A DNA stretch of 64,000 bases, from contig NZ_JBKIII010000002.1 of the NCBI RefSeq assembly GCF_046557615.1, forward strand, positions 744,001-808,000, read 5' to 3'. Position numbers and translations under genes: made by a program. Positions within the stretch are counted from its first letter, which is position 1; the number at the start of each line of letters is the position of its first letter. Of this stretch, positions 57,415 to 64,000 are shown one piece after another. This DNA comes from Haloferax sp046557615 (GTDB lineage: Archaea > Halobacteriota > Halobacteria > Halobacteriales > Haloferacaceae). The notes under the pieces are model-generated. The model saw only the letters and a program-made list of their open reading frames with translations. It was not told where the DNA came from and searched no databases.

Positions 57415-57705
57415 ATGTCTCAGGAATCGGTAACGCTCGCAGACGAGGTACTCGGAGAACCACAAGCGACCGTTAAACGCAGCATCCAGCACGAGATGCA
57501 AATCGAACCTCGCGAGGCGTCGAGTTGGTCCGGGGAGTGGTTCGCGATGGGCGTCGCTATCGGCATGATGCTCGGCGGTATCACCGGTCTGATTTGGGAC
57601 TTCTTCCCAGTCACCGTCCTGCTCGGGGTCGCCCTTGGCATGGTCCTCGGCATCGTGCTGATGGAGGACCACGCACGCCAGCGCATCCGCTCTGTAGTCG
57701 CGTAG
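57415..57705 (+). CDS. Small membrane protein with glycine-rich helices, unknown
   Basis: A 96-residue protein. The N-terminal 45 residues are hydrophilic (LADEVLGEPQATVKRSIQHEM). Two hydrophobic helices follow: WFAMGVAIGMMLGGITGLIWDFF and VTVLLGVALGMVLGIVLM. The GxxxG and GxxG spacings suggest helix packing or oligomerisation. An ATG nine codons earlier (57388) is also possible. It lies after the cystathionine enzyme and converges with the aEF-1 beta unit. Confidence 0.7.
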   Translation: MSQESVTLADEVLGEPQATVKRSIQHEMQIEPREASSWSGEWFAMGVAIGMMLGGITGLIWDFFPVTVLLGVALGMVLGIVLMEDHARQRIRSVVA

Positions 57706-57732
57706 AAAGGGTGGAAAAACGTCTGGTCCGCG

Positions 57733-57999
57733 TTAGATACGGCCGACGTTCTGAACGGAGACGCTCTCGACGCCTTCGACGTTCGTAAACGCTTCTTCGA
57801 CAGCCTCGGTGCCACCAGCATCGTCAGGGACGATGACCGTCGGCAGGAGGGCGACGAGACCGAACGCGACGTCGTCGCGTTCGAAGCCCTTGATTTTCGC
57901 GCCCTCAGGGAGCGAATCTTCGAGTTTGGTTTCGAGGTCGTCGAGGTCGAGCTCGGGGCTGTTCGGCATAACCTTGATTTTGGCTGCTACTTTTCCCAT
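57733..57999 (-). CDS. Translation elongation factor aEF-1 beta
   Basis: An 88-residue nucleotide exchange factor for aEF-1 alpha. The segments MGKVAAKIKVMPNSPELDLDDLE and AFGLVALLPTVIVPDD with GTEAVEEAFTNVEGVESV match the EF-1 beta GEF domain. The start at 57999 follows the stop of the zinc microprotein gene by 4 bases. The pairing of a small zinc protein with aEF-1 beta in one unit is known in Haloferax. Confidence 0.95.
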   Translation of the reverse strand: MGKVAAKIKVMPNSPELDLDDLETKLEDSLPEGAKIKGFERDDVAFGLVALLPTVIVPDDAGGTEAVEEAFTNVEGVESVSVQNVGRI

Positions 58000-58003
58000 G
58001 GTT

Positions 58004-58183
58004 TTAGGGTCCGAGGAATCCGCATTCGTTGCACTCGTAGAGGTTGCTCTGCTTTCGGCACTTGGAGCAGCGAGAAATCTCGTTGCCACAGTCCGGACAG
58101 TCGAACGTAGCCGCACTCATGCCGGCGATGTTGATGCCACAGGACACACACTGTCGAGCGTGTCGCTGTTCTGCGTCGCTCAT
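58004..58183 (-). CDS. Zinc-ribbon microprotein (HVO_2753-type)
   Basis: A 59-residue protein, often missed by gene callers because of its length. It has four CPxCG-type motifs: CVSCG, CPDCG, CSKCR and CNECG, enough for two zinc ions, and it ends FLGP. It has the length and motif set of the Haloferax volcanii protein HVO_2753 as I remember it; that protein binds zinc and affects swarming and biofilm formation, and sits with the aEF-1 beta gene. A minus-strand TATA (GGTTAAAG, 58208-58215) is about 29 bases before the ATG. Translation is leaderless. Confidence 0.93.
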   Translation of the reverse strand: MSDAEQRHARQCVSCGINIAGMSAATFDCPDCGNEISRCSKCRKQSNLYECNECGFLGP

Positions 58184-58273
58184 ACGAAGAACAAACCGGC
58201 GCGTGACCTTTAACCGTTGTCTTTCCCGGTCCAGTGGGCGGTATCGTGTGACACACTTTGGGGCAAGTTTGGC

Positions 58274-59506
58274 TCACCGGACCACGAGCGGGCCGAGCAA
58301 GACGGCCATCAGGTGAACGCGACGACACCCGAGTCGCGGAGGAAGTAAGCCAACTATCGACGCACCGACGAGTATCACGACTCCACCGACCCCAGCAAAT
58401 CCCCAGGAGAGCGCGACGAGCAGGGCACAGACGCCTGCGACGAGGTGTTTCTGGTCAACCCGACCGACGAGTTCGAGTACGCGGTCCCCGAGAACTGGAA
58501 CCAACAACACGCCGACGATTCCCGCACAGACGGTCACGGGAACGGCGAGTGCAAGCTCAGCCGGAAGATTCGTCTCGCTAATCGCAACCAGCACGCCGGT
58601 TCGTGGTGTTCCGAGTCCGGCGAGGGCGAAGAGCGCGAACACCGTCGTCGCTGTCGTCGCCGCGCTCGTCGCGGTGACGTACGCCCGCGCCGATGTCTCG
58701 GGGTCACTCGTAGGGAGGACACTCAACGCGAACGTCCCGGCGACACCGGCCGAGACGCCCGGAAGATAGCCAACGAGCGCGCCGCCACTTGTCCCGGCGA
58801 GTACACTTTGAGCCATCGACCGCCGAGTCGTTGCGAGCGTGGGGTCGTCTTGCGGCGGCACACCCGCGCTCTCCCACGCATCGAGGAGGACAGGAATCCC
58901 AAACAGTCCTGCCAAGAGCGGTGCGAGTACGTCACCGACGGGGAGCGACCCCGAAAACGAGTAGTCGAGTGTCACGAATCCCAGCGTGGTCGCGGCGACG
59001 ATAGAAACACCACCAGCGAGTTTGGCTTGGACAGTGGGTTCGGTCCAGACGAGTGCGACCATGACGGCGAGAAGGACGAGCCACAACCACTCGCTGAGCA
59101 TCGGGTACAGACGAACCATCGCCGCGGTGAGCGGAATCGCAATCGGAATCGTGAGACAGAGCGCGAAGCCACTCCCGAGCGCAGAGAGTCTGAGTGCTTC
59201 GCGCCCGCGCCCGCCGAGGACGAGTCGGTGGCCCGGCAACGCACCGGGAGCGAGCGCCGCGTCGGGGACGCCCAGTGCGAGACTCGGCACGATATCGAGA
59301 CACGTGTGGACCGTCGCGGCGGCGAGCATCGCGGCGGTCACTGCCGATGGCGGTCCCTGAACCTCCGGGGCGACCGACGCCAAGAGGAGGGCAAAGGCGT
59401 TCGCGTGGAGTCCCGGGACGAGACCTGAACACGTTCCGAGGAAGATACCGACGGCGACACCCGCGAGTACAGGAGCGAACGCGGGTACCGAGCCAACGAC
59501 AGACAT
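58274..59506 (-). CDS. TctA-like (DUF112-related) membrane transport protein
   Basis: A 410-residue protein with about ten hydrophobic helices. The glycine/proline-rich GLVPGLHANAFALLLASV near the start and the related GYLPGVSAGVAGTFALSVLP about 230 residues later are the two internally repeated TctA-type motifs (PG-x-H and PG-x-S), so the protein is an inverted-repeat transporter of the tripartite tricarboxylate family. No TctB or TctC gene is beside it, which is usual for this archaeal subgroup, so the substrate is unknown. A minus-strand TATA (TTCATATTCG, 59528-59537) is about 27 bases before the ATG. Confidence 0.85.
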   Translation of the reverse strand: MSVVGSVPAFAPVLAGVAVGIFLGTCSGLVPGLHANAFALLLASVAPEVQGPPSAVTAAMLAAATVHTCLDIVPSLALGVPDAALAPGALPGHRLVLGGRGREALRLSALGSGFALCLTIPIAIPLTAAMVRLYPMLSEWLWLVLLAVMVALVWTEPTVQAKLAGGVSIVAATTLGFVTLDYSFSGSLPVGDVLAPLLAGLFGIPVLLDAWESAGVPPQDDPTLATTRRSMAQSVLAGTSGGALVGYLPGVSAGVAGTFALSVLPTSDPETSARAYVTATSAATTATTVFALFALAGLGTPRTGVLVAISETNLPAELALAVPVTVCAGIVGVLLVPVLGDRVLELVGRVDQKHLVAGVCALLVALSWGFAGVGGVVILVGASIVGLLPPRLGCRRVHLMAVLLGPLVVR

Positions 59507-59612
59507 CGACCGGGAGTGGCTTCGCTATCGAATATGAACCTACGCGCTGCGAAGAACAGCGCCGCCGCTCGCCGACGAGCATCGAAAGAAATCGGGATTG
59601 TGAACGAATCGT

Positions 59613-59628
59613 GACCGCGGATGCGGTC
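59613..59628 (-). terminator. Hairpin downstream of rpl12
   Basis: GACCGC-ggat-GCGGTC forms a perfect 6-base stem 12 bases past the rpl12 stop on the minus strand, at the end of the L1-L10-L12 operon. No strong T-run follows, so it may stabilise the 3' end. Confidence 0.4.
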
Positions 59629-59640
59629 GCTGTGTCCGAA

Positions 59641-59967
59641 TTAGCCGAAGAGAGCGCCGAGGCCTTCGCCGTCTGCGTCTTCGTCTTCGTCGTCTTCTTC
59701 TTCAGCGGCCTCTTCCTCAGCGGCCTCTTCTTCGTCATCGTCAGCCGTCTCGACTTCGCCACCAGCGCTGCCTGCAGCAGGTGCAGGAGCGGCAGCGGCC
59801 GTCTCGATGGCCTCTTCGATGTCGACGTCCTCGAGTGCGGCGACGAGCGCCTTGACACGGGACTCTTCGACATCTTCACCGGCAGCTTCGAGGACTGCGG
59901 TGACGTTTTCTTCGTTGATCTCTGCGTCCGTCTCGTTCAGGATGAGAGCAGCGTAGACGTATTGCAT
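59641..59967 (-). CDS. rpl12: 50S ribosomal protein L12 (P1-like stalk)
   Basis: A 108-residue stalk protein. The helical N-terminal dimerisation domain (MQYVYAALILNETDAEINEENV) is followed by an alanine-rich hinge and the acidic tail ending DADGEGLGALFG, the conserved C-terminal element that recruits translation factors. Normal length for archaea. Last gene of the L1-L10-L12 operon. Confidence 0.97.
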   Translation of the reverse strand: MQYVYAALILNETDAEINEENVTAVLEAAGEDVEESRVKALVAALEDVDIEEAIETAAAAPAPAAGSAGGEVETADDDEEEAAEEEAAEEEDDEDEDADGEGLGALFG

Positions 59968-59988
59968 TGTTGTGTTCCTTGTGTGTTG

Positions 59989-61026
59989 TTAGAACAGAGA
60001 GCCGAGAGCGTCGCCTGCTTCGTCGTCGCCGTCTTCGTCGTCGGCGTCGTCGTCAGCGTCTGCCTCGTCGGCTTCCTCTGCGTTTTCGTCAGTCGATTCT
60101 TCTTCTTCCGTAGCGGGCGCGCTAGGCGCGACAGCGCCGCGGAGTTCCTCGGGGAGCGCCTCTTCGTCGTCGATCTGCGCAGCGAGTGCGCGGATCTGGG
60201 CGTCTGCCTTGGCGACGAGTTCCGGCATGAAGTCCGGACTCTCGATGTTGGCAAAGAGGCCAACAGCCTTCGCCTCGCTGGTCGCCTTCGCGATGAGCGT
60301 CGGCGCGTTCTGCGTGGTCGGGTAGACCGCGTTGACCGAGAGGTTGGTCGCGGCGGCGACGGCGGACTGGATGTCCGCGCGGTACTCGTCCACGTCGATT
60401 GCGAGTTCGTCTGGCTTGAACAGGACGCCTTCGGAGAAGACGCCACGAAGGTCGAGACCGACCTCCTTGGGTTCGATGCCGAGTTCGGAGAGGACGCCTG
60501 CAAGTTCTTCGGAGACGACTTCACCGGTTTCGAGGACTTTCGAGTCCTCGGTCACCTTGATGGAGCCATCCATGATGCGCGCGGATGCGCCAACTTGCTG
60601 GAGTTCACCGACGAACGGACCCGGGTCGACACCCGTGTCACCCTCGGGGATGACAATGTCGTTCGGGGCGGTTTCACCGGCATTAATCGGTGCGGGCGTC
60701 TTGGACGCCTCGAGTTCCTTGTACAGGGCGAACGGGTTATCGTTCGTGCCGATGAGGGCGACCTGTCCGGAAATGTAGTCAGTGAGGGTTTCGAAACCAC
60801 TTTGAACCTCGTCGAGCGCGCGGTTCACGAGCGTGTTACGGCTCATGCGCACCTCGGCGGAGCCGTGCAGCTCGCGGCGCATTGCCTGGAGCTGTCGGCT
60901 CGGGATGCCCGCGACACCCACGACGCCAACGGATTCGTACCCTTCGATGAAGTCGACGAGTGCGTCAACTTCTTCGCGCTTCCACTGCGGAATGACCTCA
61001 GTTCGGCGTGCTTCAGACTCGCTCAT
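59989..61026 (-). CDS. rpl10: 50S ribosomal protein L10 (P0)
   Basis: A 345-residue L10/P0 that anchors the L12 stalk on 23S rRNA. The N-terminal rRNA-binding domain has IPQWKREEVDALVDFIEGY and VGIAGIPSRQLQ-like motifs. Long helices for L12 dimers precede an acidic Ala/Glu/Asp tail ending DALGSLF, homologous to the L12 end. Its start overlaps the L1 stop (ATGA). Spacing to rpl12 is 21 bases. Confidence 0.97.
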   Translation of the reverse strand: MSESEARRTEVIPQWKREEVDALVDFIEGYESVGVVGVAGIPSRQLQAMRRELHGSAEVRMSRNTLVNRALDEVQSGFETLTDYISGQVALIGTNDNPFALYKELEASKTPAPINAGETAPNDIVIPEGDTGVDPGPFVGELQQVGASARIMDGSIKVTEDSKVLETGEVVSEELAGVLSELGIEPKEVGLDLRGVFSEGVLFKPDELAIDVDEYRADIQSAVAAATNLSVNAVYPTTQNAPTLIAKATSEAKAVGLFANIESPDFMPELVAKADAQIRALAAQIDDEEALPEELRGAVAPSAPATEEEESTDENAEEADEADADDDADDEDGDDEAGDALGSLF

Positions 61027-61661
61027 GCGGGCACCTCGATAGATGGACCCATCGTCGTTTTCACGAAGATAGAGTCGATGTTGAGGGGGCCTTTCTCGAG
61101 CGTTGCTTCGAGACGGCGGATGATGACGTCGATGTTCTCCGCAATTTCGTCGGCATCCATGTCGTCAGCACCAACACGCGTGTGGAACGTGCGGCGGTCA
61201 CGGGAGCGAAGCTGCACCGTATTCTTCATCCGGTTCACCGTCTCGACCACGTCGTCGTCAGGCTGAAGCGGCGTCGGCATTTTACCGCGGGGACCGAGGA
61301 CGGTACCAAGGTAGCGACCGATGTCCTGCATCAGTCCTGCCTCTGCGACGAAGAAGTCGGTTTCGTCAGCAAGGTCCTTTGCGGCGTCCGTGTCGTCACC
61401 GAGGTCCTCGAGTTCGGATTTCCCGAGAACTTGGTCAGCAACGTCTTCAGCACGGACTGCTGTCTCACCGGTTGCGAACACCACAATCTGGGTGTCCTGC
61501 CCAGTGCCTGACGGGAGTACGATACTCTCGTCAACACGCTTCGACGGGTCGTTAAGATCTAAGTCACGCAAATTGACTGCAAGGTCCACTGTCTCGCGGA
61601 AATTCCGCGCGGGGGCCTCGTCAAGTGCGTGAGAGACTGCGTCAACTATTGTATCTGCCAT
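61023..61661 (-). CDS. rpl1: 50S ribosomal protein L1
   Basis: A 212-residue L1, a 23S rRNA binding protein that also represses its own operon in archaea. Family motifs are FVAEAGLMQDIGRYLGTVLGPRGKMPTPL and the last domain with NIDSIFVKTTMGPSIEV. Its message starts after a short structured leader (61662-61725) with a strong ribosome-binding sequence GGAGGTGA (61665-61672), 3 bases before the ATG. Confidence 0.97.
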   Translation of the reverse strand: MADTIVDAVSHALDEAPARNFRETVDLAVNLRDLDLNDPSKRVDESIVLPSGTGQDTQIVVFATGETAVRAEDVADQVLGKSELEDLGDDTDAAKDLADETDFFVAEAGLMQDIGRYLGTVLGPRGKMPTPLQPDDDVVETVNRMKNTVQLRSRDRRTFHTRVGADDMDADEIAENIDVIIRRLEATLEKGPLNIDSIFVKTTMGPSIEVPA

Positions 61662-61757
61662 TATTCACCTCCGTAGTACGCAGGATTGCTCCTACGGATC
61701 AGTGAAACAGGCTACTGCCTGCCTCGTCCGGCAGGACGAGTAGGCTCAACTTAAGTC
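61662..61757 (-). promoter_or_regulatory. Promoter and leader of the L1-L10-L12 operon, likely L1-binding
   Basis: On the minus strand ACTTAAG (61749-61755) is a TATA candidate, so transcription should begin near 61725. The leader folds: CCGTA (61693-61697, read on the minus strand) with TACGG (61671-61675), and AGGA/TCCT (61690-61693, 61682-61685) with a GCAA loop, leaving an asymmetric bulge. The 3' strand of the stem runs into GGAGGTGA, the ribosome-binding sequence, so folding or L1 binding would hide it. Halobacterium has a comparable L1 site in its leader. CTCGTCC/GGACGAG (61723-61740) is a second stem, at the promoter. Confidence 0.6.
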
Positions 61758-61764
61758 CGTCGAA

Positions 61765-61795
61765 GAAAACCCGCCGAGTCGCCCGAAATCGGGCG
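61765..61795 (-). terminator. Terminator of the L11 gene
   Basis: CGCCCG-attt-CGGGCG (minus strand, 61780-61795) is followed downstream by GGGTTTTCTTC (61762-61772). It separates rpl11 from the L1-L10-L12 operon, consistent with separate transcripts. Confidence 0.55.
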
Positions 61796-61916
61796 TTTCC
61801 GCGTGTGACGGCACCACATACACCTGTGCGAAACGCGGTGGTTTAGTGGTGGAGAGAAGAACATCGGCCGAGCAAACTCGACCGGACGGAAAGAGCGGTT
61901 CGACGGTTTGCGACGA

Positions 61917-62396
61917 TTACTCGTCGTCGAACGCGTCGTCGAATTCGCCGCCGTCGATACGCCCTTTGAACGTGCGGGCGTCTTCGCCTTCGATGGTGAC
62001 GCCGAGGGACGCACAGGTACCAGCGACTTCCTTCGAGGCGTTCTTCAGGTCGTAGGCGAGCAGGTCAGAGGACTTCTGCTCGGCGACCTTCTTGAGCTGT
62101 TCGATGGACATGTCTGCGACGAAGTCCTTCTGGGGTTCGCCACTGCCAGTGTCGAAACCGACTTCGTCCTTGACGAGTGCCGCCGTTGGGGGCACACCGA
62201 CCGAGATAGAGAACGAGCCGTCGTCCTCGTATTCGACGGTGACAGGGACTTCCATGCCGTCGAATGCAGCGGTCTGGTCGTTGATGTCGCTGACGACTGC
62301 CTGCACGTCAACGGGCGTTGGGCCGAGCTCGGGTCCGAGCGGCGGACCGGGGTTTGCCTTCCCGCCGGGAACGAGTACTTCGATAGTTCCAGCCAT
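61917..62396 (-). CDS. rpl11: 50S ribosomal protein L11
   Basis: A 159-residue L11. MAGTIEVLVPGGKANPGPPLGPELGPTPVDVQAVV is the conserved N-terminal domain (first part GGKANPGPPLGPELGPTP). The C-terminal domain with VAGTCASLGVTIEGEDAR binds the 23S GTPase centre. The ATG at 62396 is 27 bases after a minus-strand TATA (CCGTTAAAAG, 62419-62428), so it is leaderless. It is 255 bases upstream of L1 and separately terminated. Confidence 0.97.
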   Translation of the reverse strand: MAGTIEVLVPGGKANPGPPLGPELGPTPVDVQAVVSDINDQTAAFDGMEVPVTVEYEDDGSFSISVGVPPTAALVKDEVGFDTGSGEPQKDFVADMSIEQLKKVAEQKSSDLLAYDLKNASKEVAGTCASLGVTIEGEDARTFKGRIDGGEFDDAFDDE

Positions 62397-62713
62397 ACGT
62401 GGAAACACCGTTTGGCGACTTTTAACGGTTTTCTTTCGCCCGGAAGCCATGCGAGGACTGTGCATACCACACCACTACTCGGTGGTAGCACTCACTTGTC
62501 AGTCAACCGAGTATGACAGAAATGTATACTAGAACGCTAAGAGAGATGCCAGCGTTCAGGATTCAGGGATGGTGGCCCTGCAACGGTATCGCTACGGTCT
62601 TCCCGAGCGACATGGAGCTGCCACCAGCCGTCGTGCGTCAAACTTCCCGAAACAGATTGTGCCTCTGTGACGCCCGCCTAGCTCCTGTCGTCGACCAATG
62701 CGTTCCCGTCTCC
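62397..62713. other. Intergenic region between L11 and the M42 peptidase
   Basis: This 317-base gap on the minus strand holds the rpl11 promoter at its left end and the 3' region of the M42 peptidase gene at its right. Between them I see no gene, RNA motif or strong hairpin. AGTATGACAGAAATGTATACTAG (62510-62532, shown in part: AGTATG and TATACT) has AT-rich character but no promoter context. Confidence 0.4.
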
Positions 62714-63778
62714 TTACAGTTCGACACCGAACGAGTCGATATCTCCTGCGAGCGACGCCATCGCGCCGAGCAGGGCTGCAACGTCGTCGAGGTCGTTCGT
62801 CGAGATGACTTCGACCGGCGTGTGCATGTAGCGATTCGGAATGCCGATGTTGAGCGACGGAATCCCCGAGCGACTCGTGTAGAAGGCATCCGCATCGGTG
62901 CCCGTGCGAATACCTGCGGCTTGGAGTTGCACGTCGATTTCTGCGTCTTCGGCCGCGTCGCGGGCGAGTGCGACGACGTTCGGGTGGTTCGCCGTCCCGC
63001 GCGAGACGACTGGACCTTCGCCGAGTTCGACGGGACCTTTGGCCTTGCCCGGCACGTCCGGATTGTCCGTCGCGTGGGTGACGTCCACGGCGACCATCGC
63101 GTCGGGGTTGAGGTCGTAGCCGACCATCTTCGCTCCTTGCAGACCGACTTCTTCTTGTACCGTACTCACGGCGTAGACCGTCACATCGACGTCTGCCTCG
63201 ACTGCGGCGCGGAGTCCTTCTGCGGCGGACCACGTACCGACGCGGTTGTCCATGCCGTTGGCGGCGATGCGGTCGCCTGCGAGGTCGCGGACCTGTGCTT
63301 CGACCGTGACGGGGTCGCCGACTTCGACGTACTCGCCTGCCTCGTCTTCCGAGGTCACGCCAATATCGACGAACTGCTCTTCGAGGTCGTCGTACTCTTC
63401 TTTCCCCACGTCGCGGAGGTGAATCGCCGTCTGACCGATGACGCCGGGGACGTCGCCGTCGTCGCTGTGGACCGTGACGTGCTGGCCCTTCGAGACGGTT
63501 CGGTCGGCACCGCCGATGGGGCCGATGCGGATGAAGCCGTTGTCGTCGATGTCGCGGACGATGTAGCCGATTTGGTCGGCGTGGCCGGTGAAAGCAATCT
63601 CCGGTCCATCACCAGAGCCTTCGTGGACTGCGACGGCGTTTCCGTACGCATCGACGGTCACGTCGTCGGCGAACTGCGAGACGTACTCGACCCACACTCG
63701 CTGGCCGTCGGTCTCGTATCCCGACGGGCTTGGGGTCGTAAGAAGTGATTCGAGAAAGACGCGGCGGTCGTCGTTCAT
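62714..63778 (-). CDS. M42 family metallopeptidase (tetrahedral aminopeptidase type)
   Basis: A 354-residue di-metal aminopeptidase. Metal-binding motifs are FTGHADQIGYIV near residue 70 (His, Asp), NGMDNRVGTW near 180 (Asp), VQEEVGLQGA near 214 (Glu pair), VDVTHATDN near 238 (Asp), and SLNIGIPNRYMHTPVEVI near 320 (His). M42 enzymes form tetrahedral dodecamers and trim peptides released by the proteasome. Some relatives were named endoglucanases in error. A minus-strand TATA (TTGTATTC, about 63804-63811) precedes the ATG by about 29 bases. Convergence with ribosomal genes is not implied. Confidence 0.93.
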   Translation of the reverse strand: MNDDRRVFLESLLTTPSPSGYETDGQRVWVEYVSQFADDVTVDAYGNAVAVHEGSGDGPEIAFTGHADQIGYIVRDIDDNGFIRIGPIGGADRTVSKGQHVTVHSDDGDVPGVIGQTAIHLRDVGKEEYDDLEEQFVDIGVTSEDEAGEYVEVGDPVTVEAQVRDLAGDRIAANGMDNRVGTWSAAEGLRAAVEADVDVTVYAVSTVQEEVGLQGAKMVGYDLNPDAMVAVDVTHATDNPDVPGKAKGPVELGEGPVVSRGTANHPNVVALARDAAEDAEIDVQLQAAGIRTGTDADAFYTSRSGIPSLNIGIPNRYMHTPVEVISTNDLDDVAALLGAMASLAGDIDSFGVEL

Positions 63779-63867
63779 GCTACAAAATGACCAGTGACAG
63801 GTGAAGAATACAACGAATCCTCACGTCCTCCACAACGACTATGCATCTTGTGAGCGTATTGAGGTGT

Positions 63868-64000
63868 ATGGCAGATTTTACCCTCTTCGAGGTGCACCTG
63901 CACGACGGATTCGAGTTCCGCCCAACTAACCGCGCTCCGCTCCTGAGCCGGTTCTCCAGCGAAGAAGAGATGGACGACGAAGAGATGCAAGAGGCTGTGG
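63868..64000 (+). CDS. Partial protein, acidic, cut by the window end
   Basis: The first 44 codons of an open frame that runs off the window. It starts MADFTLFEVHLHDGFEFRP and continues into an acidic run (EEEMDDEEMQEA). An in-frame ATG at 63841 is possible but gives an atypical N-terminus. The family is not recognised, and the product is not named because the rest is missing. Confidence 0.6.
   Translation, partial: MADFTLFEVHLHDGFEFRPTNRAPLLSRFSSEEEMDDEEMQEAV

Noticed and set aside
59194..61266. A 690-codon open frame across the L10, L12 and L1 genes on the opposite strand
   Set aside because: It runs over three well-supported ribosomal genes, so it is a shadow.

Overview
The window is a stretch of haloarchaeal main chromosome, most probably Haloferax or a close relative. 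The evidence is the high G+C (most genes above 60%), the acidic proteins, the many leaderless starts with a TATA element about 27-29 bases before the first codon, and the archaeal gene set: PriS and GINS, Cdc48, Lsm, aMBF1, archaeal ribosomal proteins, RpoF, KsgA, TmcA, aEF-1 beta. The gene order agrees with the part of the Haloferax volcanii chromosome I remember around the L11-L1-L10-L12, L7Ae and rpl21e-rpoF-ksgA clusters. I see no insertion sequence, integrase, CRISPR array, toxin-antitoxin pair or prophage. This is core genome.

Layout. 1-7200: a sugar-uptake block (ABC substrate-binding lipoprotein, two permeases, ATPase) with a Gfo/Idh dehydrogenase. 7500-13620: replication and protein quality control (priS, GINS, a peroxiredoxin, cdc48 with a small CS/Hsp20-like partner). 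13738-19438: mixed metabolism (hydrolase, panB, an eIF-2B family protein, a second Gfo/Idh dehydrogenase with a TIM-barrel isomerase, an acetyltransferase). 19532-22729: RNA ligase RtcB and its activator archease around a DoxX membrane protein. 22735-29778: acyl-CoA dehydrogenase, alanyl-tRNA editing protein, aMBF1, tRNA-Leu(GAG), purF. 30098-36178: lsm-rpl37e, a histidine kinase, and the operon RNase J, geranylgeranyl diphosphate synthase, gltX. 36276-44071: methylmalonate-semialdehyde dehydrogenase with a cyclase, then a ferredoxin and an electron-transfer-flavoprotein/FixC operon. 44173-48957: an HTH-acetyltransferase, tmcA, and rpl7ae-rps28e-rpl24e-ndk. 49125-57319: a two-gene MetE, a HemK-like methyltransferase, MscS, ksgA, DUF655, rpoF, rpl21e, and a cystathionine synthase/lyase. 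57415-64000: a zinc microprotein with aEF-1 beta, a TctA-like transporter, L11/L1-L10-L12, and an M42 peptidase.

Themes. Two sulfur amino acid loci (the metE pair and the cystathionine enzyme) flank a translation and transcription cluster. RNA processing is dense: RtcB and archease, RNase J, Lsm, KsgA, TmcA. The ferredoxin, EtfB, EtfA and FixC-FixX genes look like one electron route from acyl-CoA dehydrogenases to quinone.

The most interesting signals are non-coding: a run of four hairpins just downstream of tRNA-Leu, and long structured leaders in front of RNase J and L7Ae. At protein level the notable points are a duplicated helical module at the N-terminus of EtfA, a MetE paralogue that has lost every zinc ligand, an eIF-2B family protein without the isomerase cysteine, and a small CS-fold protein fused translationally (TAAATG) to Cdc48. 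No wholly new defence-type or mobile system was found.
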